Below are positions 56,574-64,000 of a DNA stretch of 64,000 nucleotides, in pieces (the first letter of the stretch is position 1; every line of letters starts with the position of its first letter). Origin of the DNA: JACCWP01 sp963801045 (lineage in GTDB: Bacteria; Actinomycetota; Actinomycetes; Propionibacteriales; Nocardioidaceae). Location of the stretch: the NCBI GenBank assembly GCA_963801045.1, contig CAWDDC010000002.1, forward strand, positions 74,590 to 138,589, written 5' to 3'. The notes under the pieces were generated by a model that made no database searches, was not told the DNA's origin, and saw only the letters and a list, made by a program, of their open reading frames with translations. The translations under genes and the position numbers were made by a program.

Positions 56574-59403
56574 ATGACGGAAACCGTCGGCTCCGAGGCA
56601 GCCAAGACCCAGCAGGCCTCGCAGAAGACGAAGGGGCTCGTCATCGAGCGGCTGTACACCACGGCCGGCGTGCACCCCTACGACGAGGTGACGTGGGAGC
56701 GCCGCGACGTCGTGCAGACCAACTGGAAGACCGGCGAGAACGTCTTCGAGCAGCGCGGCGTGGAGTTCCCCGAGTCGTGGAGCCTCAACGCGTCGACGAT
56801 CGTCACCAGCAAGTACTTCCGCGGGGCGGTCGGCAGCGCCGAGCGCGAGTCCAGCCTGCGCCAGCTCATCGACCGCGTCGTGCTCACGTACGTCAAGGCA
56901 GGCAAGGACAACGGCTACTTCGCGACGCCGGACGACGCGGAGATCTTCGAGCACGAGCTGACCTGGATGCTGCTGCACCAGGTGTTCAGCTTCAACTCGC
57001 CGGTGTGGTTCAACGTCGGTACGTCGAGCCCGCAGCAGGTGAGCGCGTGCTTCATCCTCGCGGTCGACGACAACATGGACTCGATCCTGAACTGGTACCG
57101 CGAGGAAGGCCTGATCTTCAAGGGGGGCTCGGGTTCCGGGCTCAACATCAGCCGCATCCGCGCGTCCAAGGAGCTGCTGCGCTCGTCCGGCGGCACGGCC
57201 AGCGGGCCGGTGTCGTTCATGCGCGGTGCTGACGCGAGCGCCGGCACCATCAAGTCCGGCGGCGCCACCCGGCGCGCGGCGAAGATGGTCGTGCTCGACG
57301 TCGACCACCCCGACATCGTCGAGTTCGTCGAGACCAAGGCGCGCGAGGAGGACAAGATCCGCGTGCTGCGCGACGCCGGCTTCGACATGGACCTCGGCGG
57401 GCACGACATCTCCAGCGTGCAGTACCAGAACGCCAACAACTCGGTGCGCGTCACCGACGCGTTCATGCAGGCGGTCGAGGAGGGTACGGACTTCGGGCTG
57501 ACGGCGCGTACGAACGGCGAGGTCATCGACACCGTCGACGCGCAGACCCTGTGGGGCAAGATGGCCAAGGCGGCGTGGGAGTGCGCCGACCCGGGCGTGC
57601 AGTACGACTCCACCATCAACGACTGGCACACGACGCCGGAGACCGGTCGGATCACGGCGTCCAACCCGTGCAGCGAGTACATGCACCTCGACAACTCGTC
57701 GTGCAACCTCGCCTCGCTCAACCTGATGACGTTCCTCAAGGACGACGGGTCGTTCGACGCGGTGACGTTCGCGAAGGCGGTCGAGCTGGTCATCACCGCG
57801 ATGGACATCTCGATCTGCTTCGCCGACTTCCCGACCGAGGCGATCGGCGACACGACGCGTGCGTACCGGCAGCTCGGCATCGGCTACGCCAACCTGGGCG
57901 CGCTGCTGATGGCGTCCGGGCTCGCGTACGACTCCGAGGGCGGTCGCGCGCTGGCGGCGTCGATCACGTCGCTGATGACGGGCACGGCGTACAAGAGGTC
58001 GGCCGAGCTGGCCGGCGTCGTCGGTCCGTACGAGGGCTATGCCCGCAACGCGGAGCCGCACACCCGGGTGATGCGCAAGCACCAGGCGGCCAACGACACC
58101 GTGCGCCCGCTGCACCAGATCGACCGCGAGGTGCACAAGGTCGCGACGACGATGTGGGCCGAGGGTCTGGCGATAGGCGCCAAGCAGGGTTGGCGAAACG
58201 CGCAGGCCTCGGTGCTGGCGCCGACCGGCACGATCGGCTTCATGATGGACTGCGACACGACCGGCATCGAGCCGGACTTCTCGCTGGTGAAGTTCAAGAA
58301 GCTCGTCGGCGGCGGGTCGATGCAGATCGTCAACCAGACCGTGCCGCGGGCGCTGACCAAGCTCGGGTACGCGACGGAGACGGCCGAGGCGATCATCGAG
58401 TACATCGCCGAGCACGGGCACGTCATCGACGCGCCGGGGCTGAAGCCGGAGCACTACGAGGTGTTCGACTGCGCGATGGGGGAGCGGTCGATCAGGCCGA
58501 TGGGCCACGTGCGGATGATGGCGGCGGCGCAGCCGTTCCTGTCCGGCGCGATCTCCAAGACGGTCAACCTGCCGGAGTCGGCGACGGTCGAGGACATCGC
58601 CGACGTCTACTACCAGGGCTGGAAGCTCGGGCTGAAGGCGCTGGCGGTCTACCGGGACAACTGCAAGGTGGGCCAGCCGCTGGCCGACGGCCGGAAGAAG
58701 GCCGAGGTCGTCGAGGTGCCGGTGGCCGCTGGCCCGGTGCGCAAGCGGCTGCCGAAGTCGCGGCCGTCGATCACCACGTCGTTCACCGTGGGCGGGGCCG
58801 AGGGCTACATGACCGCGGGCTCGTACCCGGACGACGGCCTGGGCGAGGTGTTCCTCAAGCTGGGCAAGCAGGGCTCGACCCTGGCCGGGGTGATGGACGC
58901 GTTCTCGATGGCGATCTCGATCTCGCTGCAGTACGGGGTGCCGCTCGAGACCTACGTGCAGAAGTTCACCAACATGAAGTTCGAGCCGGCCGGGCTGACC
59001 GACGACCCGGACATCCGGATGAGCCAGTCGATCATGGACTACATCTTCCGCCGGCTGGCGCTGGACCACCTGGGCGTTCGAGCAGCGGGCGGCGCTGGGG
59101 ATCTACTCGGCCGACGAGCGGCGGCGGCAGCTGGAGACGGGGTCGTATGCGGAGCCGGCCGAGGACGACGGTGCGGAGGTGCCGGAGGCGGAGTCGCTGA
59201 AGACCACTCCTGCTCCGGTGGCGTCGGACGAGGTGGCCGCGAAGCCGGCGCCGGTCACCGCGCACACCACCGCTGAGCTGCTGGAGGAGATCACCGGCTC
59301 GGCTGTGGACTCGCCGCTGTGCTTCACGTGTGGGACGAAGATGCGGCCGGCTGGGTCGTGCTTCGTGTGTGAGGGGTGCGGCTCGACCTCGGGCTGCAGC
59401 TGA
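56574..59403 (+). CDS. nrdJ: Vitamin B12-dependent ribonucleotide reductase (frame broken near 59078)
   Basis: Class II enzyme making deoxyribonucleotides with adenosylcobalamin and no oxygen requirement. About 943 residues. FSFNSPVWFNVG, CFILAVDDNMDSILNW, IFKGGSGSGLNISRIR (substrate loop), ASNPCSEYMHLDNSSCNLASLNL (active-site Cys/Asn/Glu) and LAPTGTIGFMMDCDTTGIEPDFSLV are conserved. The C-terminal tail has CFTCGTKMRPAGSCFVCEGCG, a zinc-like Cys cluster and redox tail. Adding CG in GGGCGTTCGAG repairs the break and gives GAFEQRAALGIYSADERRRQL. It is the target of NrdR. No cobalamin riboswitch is seen. Confidence 0.96.
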
Positions 59404-59409
59404 GTCAGG

Positions 59410-59438
59410 GCGGCGGCGGGCTTGTGGCCCGCCGCCGC
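59410..59438 (+). terminator. nrdJ: Terminator hairpin of nrdRJ
   Basis: GCGGCGGCGGGC (59410-59421) and GCCCGCCGCCGC (59427-59438) are exact complements with a 5-base loop. It begins seven bases after the nrdJ stop. There is no T-tract, as is common in high-GC actinobacteria. Confidence 0.75.
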
Positions 59439-59498
59439 TGTCCACAACACGCCGTCGACCTCCGACTCCTTGTCCGCGCCTCGCTCTAGGATTCGAAC

Positions 59499-60747
59499 AT
59501 GAGCTCGAACCCGGGGAAGTTCACCTTCGTCGACCTGTTCGCCGGCATCGGCGGCTTCCACGCTGCCCTCAGCCAGCTCGGCGGCGAGTGCGTCTACGCG
59601 TCGGAGATCGACGAGGCAGCGGCGAAGATCTACCAGCACAACTGGGGGATGACGCCTGCTGGCGACATCGTCCCGGCGACGACCGACCGGATGGACGTGC
59701 CTCCGCACGACGTCCTCACCGCTGGCTTTCCCTGCCAGCCGTTCTCGAAGTCGGGCTTCCAGCGGGGCATGGACGAGGCGAGGGGCACCCTCTTCTGGAA
59801 CGTGCTCCGGGTGCTCGAGGAGCGCCGCCCGCGGTACGTCCTCCTGGAGAACGTCCGCAACATCGCCGGACCGCGGCACAGGCACGAGTGGGACGTCATC
59901 ATCCGCTCGCTGCGGGAGCTGGGTTACCAGGTCTCGTCGACGCCGGCTGTCTTCTCGCCGCACCTCCTGCCACCGGAGATGGGCGGGACGCCGCAGGTGC
60001 GGGAGCGGGTGTTCATCGCCGGCGACGTACGTGGGCACGCCCGACTCGTACGCCGAGGTGCCGCCGGTCGTGACGAACCGCCCGGTCAACGGCTGGGATC
60101 CGCAGCGATGGGACCTGGCAAAGGATCTCCCGCTCCAGAGCGAGGACGACATCGAGCGCCGAGGCGACTACGAGTTGACGGCTGCCGAGCGCGAGTGGGT
60201 CGAGGCCTGGGCAGACTTCGTCGCGAGGTTCCGACGCGCCGGCGTGCGTCGACTGCCAGGGTTCCCGATCTGGGTGGACGACTTCGTGCCGCTCGAGGAC
60301 CTGTGGATCGAGCCCGGGACCCCGAACTGGAAGGCCAACTTCCTCCGGAAGAACACTGCGTTCTACTCGCTGCACCGAGACGTCATCGACCCGTGGCTGG
60401 ACGCATGGGACGGACTCAGCCACTTCCCGGCGTCACGAAGGAAGTTCGAGTGGCAGGCGCAGGATGAGGAGTCGCTGTTCGACTGCGTGATGCACTTCCG
60501 ACCGTCAGGCATCCGGGCTAAGCGGGCGACCTACGTTCCCGCTCTGGTAGCCATCACCCAGACGTCGATCCTTGGCGGACCGCTGCGACGGCTGACGCCG
60601 CGTGAGGCGGCTCGGCTGCAGGGGCTGCCGGACTGGTTCGAGTTCCCGGGTCAGCCTGACGCCCTGACATACAAGCAACTGGGCAACGGCGTTAACGTCG
60701 CGGTTGTGCGATATGTGGCGAGCACTCTCATAGCAATGGATGGTTAG
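59499..60747 (+). CDS. DNA C5-cytosine methyltransferase (frame broken near 60030)
   Basis: About 416 residues. Motif I FVDLFAGIGGF (10-20), motif IV GFPCQPFS with catalytic Cys79, motif VI LLENVRN (117-121), motif VIII QVRERVFIAG and motif X YKQLGNGVNVAVVRYV are all present. The target-recognition region lies around DDFVPLEDLW to HFPASRRKFEW. Adding CG in GGCGACGTACG gives GDAYVGTPDSYAEV. No Shine-Dalgarno is seen; TAGGAT ends seven bases before the ATG, so the mRNA may be leaderless. An HNH nuclease and Vsr follow, making this a type II restriction-modification set. The recognised sequence is unknown. Confidence 0.92.
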
Positions 60748-60781
60748 CGCGACGATGAATGCCCGATGTTGCAGGGGGAGC

Positions 60782-61543
60782 ATGCTCAAGGATGAGTATC
60801 CGCTCGTGATCGCAGATCTACTCGGGATCCCTCGGATCGACGGGAGTGGCGGTCCCTGGGTGTCCACCGAGGGCACGGTGCTTGTCGACTGGCTCAAGGC
60901 AGTGGGCGAGGCCCTGGACGTACCGTATGCCGGCCAGAAAGTCCGGATGATGCAGCGCCAGGTGGAACGGGTGGGCCAAGAATGGGATCCGGCCACCTGC
61001 GCTTCAGAACTGACACCGAGCCGTGGTGGCGGCAACATCCGGACGCCAGCCTTTGAGCGACTTCATCTTGGTCTTCAATCGCAGGCCGTCGCGCGGCAGC
61101 GGCGAGCGGTAAATGATGGCAGTCCCCCGTTCGAGCCTTCAAGCTCGGCCCGCTTTGAGGACGCGCTCACACTCCGATCAATTAGGACGCGGCGGGGTCA
61201 GCCGGCGTTCAGAGCGGCGCTGCTTGAGGCATACGACGGGGTGTGTGCAATTTCGGGCTGTGACGCAGCTGCCGCCCTTGAGGCTGCTCACATGCGGCCA
61301 CATTTCGCTGGAGGTCGGTACGTAGCTACGAACGGTCTTCTCCTTCGAGCCGACCTGCACACGTTGTTCGACATGCGGCTCTTGGCGGTAGTTCCTGAAT
61401 CTATGGCGGTAGCACTGCACCCTGAGGTCGAACATGGGCACTACCGTGAACTTCACGGTAGGCGATGTCGCACACCTCAGCGCTTGGCGGATAGACCCGA
61501 CCCCGGTGCGCTTCAGGAGCACCTCGACGCCTGCAAGTTCTGA
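60782..61543 (+). CDS. HNH endonuclease (probable restriction enzyme)
   Basis: 253 residues. The N-terminal half (LKDEYPLVIADLLGIPRIDG) is specific and unrecognised. The C-terminal HNH domain is RGQPAFRAALLEAYDGVCAISGCDAAAALEAAHMRPHFAGGRYVATNGLLLRADLHTLFD, with the first His in AAHMRPH, Asn in TNGLLL and last His in DLHTLFD. This PF13391-like domain is common in type II restriction enzymes next to C5 methyltransferases. ATG 60782 follows GGGGGAG; an upstream ATG at 60740 would overlap the methyltransferase. GC content is lower than in the housekeeping genes. Confidence 0.88.
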   Translation: MLKDEYPLVIADLLGIPRIDGSGGPWVSTEGTVLVDWLKAVGEALDVPYAGQKVRMMQRQVERVGQEWDPATCASELTPSRGGGNIRTPAFERLHLGLQSQAVARQRRAVNDGSPPFEPSSSARFEDALTLRSIRTRRGQPAFRAALLEAYDGVCAISGCDAAAALEAAHMRPHFAGGRYVATNGLLLRADLHTLFDMRLLAVVPESMAVALHPEVEHGHYRELHGRRCRTPQRLADRPDPGALQEHLDACKF

Positions 61544-62005
61544 TCACAGGTCCCCTCTTCGCACGAGTTGCTCGACCTGCGTAGCCGCTGGTTCCGGGCA
61601 GGCGTGTTCCCACACCCTGAGCACGGTCCAGCCGGCCGCCTCCAGATGGTGTGTGGTGTCTGTGTCCCGGGCACGGTTCCGTGCAAACTTCCAGGCCCAC
61701 CACTCCCGGTTAGTCGCCGGCAGGACGCCGTGGTCGGGGCACCCGTGCCAGAAGCATCCGTCCACGAACACAGCCAGGCGCCGCGCCGGAAAAGCAACGT
61801 CAATCCGCCGCCGGCGCATCTCAGGGACGGGCAACTGCACGCGGTATCGGACGCCGCGCGCGTGAAGCGCTCGGCGGAGAGCCATTTCTGGCGCGGTGTC
61901 GGTCCGAGCAAGCCGCGACATGCGCAGCGAACGAGCTTGATCCGGCGGGACTCGAAACGGCTCCTCGCCTGTCACTTGACAACCCAACCACAGGTTCTGG
62001 TCCAC
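61544..62005 (-). CDS. vsr: Very short patch repair endonuclease (Vsr)
   Basis: 153 residues. RTDTAPEMALRRALHARGVRYRVQ is the N-terminal family block, and RRRIDVAFPARRLAVFVDGCFWHGCPDH carries the catalytic Asp and His residues and zinc ligands. NREWWAWKFARNRARD and AAGWTVLRVWEHA complete the fold. It nicks next to T in T:G mismatches created when 5-methylcytosine deaminates, so it protects the host from the side effect of the neighbouring C5 methyltransferase. It ends one base from the HNH gene, convergent. The GTG at 62005 is the longest start; an internal ATG (MSRLARTDT) is possible. Confidence 0.93.
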   Translation of the reverse strand: MDQNLWLGCQVTGEEPFRVPPDQARSLRMSRLARTDTAPEMALRRALHARGVRYRVQLPVPEMRRRRIDVAFPARRLAVFVDGCFWHGCPDHGVLPATNREWWAWKFARNRARDTDTTHHLEAAGWTVLRVWEHACPEPAATQVEQLVRRGDL

Positions 62006-62318
62006 GTGGGCTGCCGCCCGCGCTCATCGCGAACGGAGGCTCGCGGACCCTGCTCTCTGCGTGTGCTTCTCGTCGACTGGCTGCCAATGCAGGCTCCAAG
62101 CCTCCCCCGATGATCATCGGACCATGAGCAGACGCTTGGACAAGTCGCCGTTTGCGCTCAAGACTGCGGCACATGCCGCACACTTGGGCTTGGCCCAGGA
62201 CGGGCCGCGCGGCGACCCGACGGCTATGACGATTCCCTTGTCTGGGTTGTCGTTGTGATGACTTCTGCCAACTGCATGAAGTTCGGGTGCTGCTAGGCAA
62301 GATGGGGGGGCCATACCA
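62006..62318. other. Intergenic region without a supported gene
   Basis: 313 bases between the divergent Vsr and candidate nuclease genes. Only short open frames without family features are seen. GC content is reduced in the last 100 bases, which probably hold the promoter of the next gene (GGGGGGG precedes its ATG by about ten bases). Confidence 0.5.
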
Positions 62319-63011
62319 ATGTCCTACACGCAGGCGCGTGAGTTTGCTCGCGATTTTGTCGCGGCGTTGAAACAGGACACACCTCTGCAGCAAGAGGTCA
62401 TCGCGGCGATGGAGGAGTGCCTTCGTCGATATGACACCGGGCCGTTCGAAAATCGGTTCGGTGTCGGGGGAGTCTTTGAGCAAGTGCTGGGAGCGGCCGC
62501 CCGGTCGCTGGGCTTTACGATCGAGAACGCGGGTGCGCGTCGGCAGAGGTACGACTTGGAACTGCAGCCAGGCTATGGGCTCAGCGTCAAAGCACAATTT
62601 GGGTCTTACACGCGGTCGTCCACTATCCGCCTTACCAACTCGCAAGGGGCGGCGGGCGTCTGGGACACGGGTACCTTCTTCATTTACTCAGGAATCGGTA
62701 TCGGCTACGCGGACTCACTGCTGGCTCCAGGGGCGACCAAGAGGGCCGGCGATGGAAAGAGCCTCGACGTGGCGCTCGTGCCACTCCTCCATCTCTGGGG
62801 TGTGACACCCAGAGTGCAAAAGGGATCGCCGCCGGCGTGGCTATCGGCCATGCCAAGACCAACGCATGCTCCGGGCTACTTCTTGGGTATGCCCGTTCCA
62901 AACCGATCCGCACAACCGTCCCCCAGATTGATCAGTGACCCGATCGCACTGGACCTCATGTCGTCGGGTCGAAGCCCGCGCCTTCTGAATCACTTTAAGT
63001 GGGCGGTGTAG
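62319..63011 (+). CDS. Candidate restriction endonuclease (PD-(D/E)XK-like)
   Basis: 230 residues; I do not recognise a named family. NRFGVGGVFEQVLGAAARSLGFTIENAG is a helix with a buried Glu. Then RYDLELQPGYGLSVKAQF gives Asp and a strand ending Ser-Val-Lys. That E...D...xVK order with a GF/IEN strand fits the core of a PD-(D/E)XK nuclease. STIRLTNSQGAAGVWDTGTFFIYSGIGIGYADSLL could be the DNA-recognition part. It is in an R-M island and its codon use is less GC-rich. Alternatively it is a defence gene of unknown type. Confidence 0.5.
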   Translation: MSYTQAREFARDFVAALKQDTPLQQEVIAAMEECLRRYDTGPFENRFGVGGVFEQVLGAAARSLGFTIENAGARRQRYDLELQPGYGLSVKAQFGSYTRSSTIRLTNSQGAAGVWDTGTFFIYSGIGIGYADSLLAPGATKRAGDGKSLDVALVPLLHLWGVTPRVQKGSPPAWLSAMPRPTHAPGYFLGMPVPNRSAQPSPRLISDPIALDLMSSGRSPRLLNHFKWAV

Positions 63012-63138
63012 TTCCGCCAGAGAAGGAAGAGCCCTTCGAAGTCCTTTGGTTACCCAGGCGCGCTCCAGACGCATCCGAGCGGTTGCTCGCAAGCCCCGGA
63101 CGTGTCACCAGACAGAGCAGATGACCCACCTCACCAAT

Positions 63139-63726
63139 CTAGTCGTCGTCTGAGAATGGAACACTGGCCAGACGATCCAACGCCTCTCGATGATCAACCA
63201 AAAGGCTTGCAAGCTTGTGTCGATTGGTGACCTGTTCCGCTACTACCTCGACCCTGCCATCGGCCCGTACGAGAATGCGACAGTCCGCAGCGGCCGCCAA
63301 TGGCACGATCGCATCGAGGTGTGGTCGGTCGGCGAGAAAGCCCACAAAAGGCACCTCCCAGCCCGAGTTCTCGTGGCCGCGACACGAACTGTATGTCCGT
63401 ACACCAGCGGCGGACAATGCCGTCACGAGTGCGCCTGTACCGACGTCTGTGTGATAGACCCACTCATCGACGTCTGGCCGCTCCGAAACCTGCTCGGCCA
63501 GCGCCTCGAACTCGGCCGCCGTGGTTGATTGCCTATCGAGATCCGCTAAGACTGCCTTCTCGGCTAGAAGCGCCGCTTCAACCTCCCGCCAGGGGACAGG
63601 GTCTTGAGGACCATACTGACTGTCCGTCAGGAATAGGCCCTCCACCCATTCGGTGTAGGACACCTGCAACAGTTCCCCGTCGCTGTCTTCAGGGGTGCTC
63701 GGTGCTAGTTCGAATCTCGGGATCAT
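63139..63726 (-). CDS. Unknown protein with CRGHE motif
   Basis: 195 residues, acidic, no signal or membrane segment. An N-terminal region (YTEWVEGLFLTDSQYGPQDPVPW) leads to a helical linker (VEAALLAEKAVLADLDRQSTTAAEFEALAEQV). The core follows: GTGALVTALSAAGVRTYSSCRGHENSGWEVPFVGFLADRPHLDAIVPLAAAADCRILV. The Cys-Arg-Gly-His-Glu string could bind a metal or be a catalytic centre. It has no family I can name. It is convergent with the candidate nuclease gene. Its lower GC and place suggest it belongs to the defence island. Confidence 0.7.
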   Translation of the reverse strand: MIPRFELAPSTPEDSDGELLQVSYTEWVEGLFLTDSQYGPQDPVPWREVEAALLAEKAVLADLDRQSTTAAEFEALAEQVSERPDVDEWVYHTDVGTGALVTALSAAGVRTYSSCRGHENSGWEVPFVGFLADRPHLDAIVPLAAAADCRILVRADGRVEVVAEQVTNRHKLASLLVDHREALDRLASVPFSDDD

Positions 63727-64000
63727 GATGCTGGCCTTTCCCTCTCCTCAAACGTAGCCGGTTGAGGTCAGACGAGCGTCACGGTGCCAGACCGACGGGG
63801 TCTCGCTCACTATCCGGGCGACACGCGCCCGTGCGAGGACGGACCAAGAAGCCCCCGTATAAACGTCGCCGAAGCGCCCACGCATGCCCACCTCCGGCCG
63901 GTCATTGCGCCGAGATCGCGGGGTCGTCCACCCGGCTCGACGCCTGAGCGGTCGTGCCATACGTCGAACCCGACGTCACGACGTCCATACTTGACGTCAT
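63727..64000. other. Window end; possible 5' end of a further gene
   Basis: A GTG at 63954 opens VPYVEPDVTTSILDV to the window end, AT-richer than its surroundings, without a clear Shine-Dalgarno. Minus-strand frames here have no recognisable features. Several GACGT copies occur at 63973-63998. Confidence 0.2.

Noticed and set aside
59480..59505. tRNA 3'-end/att-site fragment (GATTCGAAC) at the edge of the R-M island
   Set aside because: The flanking bases do not form a T-stem and no second copy marks the other end of the island.
63695..63726. tRNA T-arm-like GTTCGAATC
   Set aside because: No cloverleaf can be drawn around it and it falls inside the N-terminus of a good protein-coding gene.
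63748..63960. 70-codon minus-strand frame near the window end
   Set aside because: Arg-rich shadow-like composition, no start signal and no recognisable domain.

Overview
This window is a high-GC actinobacterial chromosome segment. The gene content and order fit the Nocardioidaceae/Propionibacteriales: recA-recX, ribonuclease Y, a glutamate-type ABC transporter, miaB, miaA, dapF, hflX, a DinG-type helicase, lexA with a LysM cell-division gene, and nrdR-nrdJ. The assignment rests on gene content and order alone; no 16S or tRNA gene is present.

Layout. 1-4.6 kb: the 3' part of an operon with epimerase, glycosyltransferase, DUF2064, methyltransferase, cytochrome/molybdopterin oxidoreductase and membrane protein genes, interrupted by a triple hairpin repeat. 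4.6-8.0 kb: SOS box, recA, recX, rny. 8.0-11.3 kb (minus): gluABCD-like uptake operon. 11.4-25.1 kb: housekeeping run miaB, HTH regulator/SRPBCC, VOC, NUDIX, antitoxin-like, miaA, ggt, HAD, PaiB-like, dapF, hflX, DUF664, dinG. 25.1-29.5 kb (minus): a large secreted mosaic subtilase. 29.8-33.8 kb: orphan winged-helix protein, MFS transporter, Rho-N-like small protein, lexA, and a divergent LysM gene behind an array of SOS boxes.

33.9-55.6 kb looks like an accessory block lying between lexA/LysM and nrdRJ. It holds (a) an acyl-CoA dehydrogenase/PIG-L deacetylase/NodS-like methyltransferase/GT2 operon, (b) a LacI-controlled sugar ABC transporter with GH144-like and GH39-like glycosidases, (c) a GntR-controlled polyamine-type ABC operon with RraA-like and nitrilase enzymes, (d) Dps, DUF3224, GNAT and lipoprotein genes, and (e) a PGM1-type ATP-grasp peptide ligase. 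55.9-59.4 kb: nrdR and B12-dependent nrdJ. 59.5-63.7 kb: a lower-GC restriction-modification island with a C5 cytosine methyltransferase, an HNH nuclease, Vsr, a candidate restriction nuclease and an unknown protein.

Two window-wide properties matter. First, about 30 otherwise intact genes, several of them essential, have a broken reading frame. Most breaks are explained by one event type, loss of a CG dinucleotide from CGCG. I therefore give the span of the whole restored gene rather than its fragments and note where the frame breaks. Second, intergenic regions carry a modular family of long hairpins with exchangeable stems and a related core, plus several short tandem repeats.
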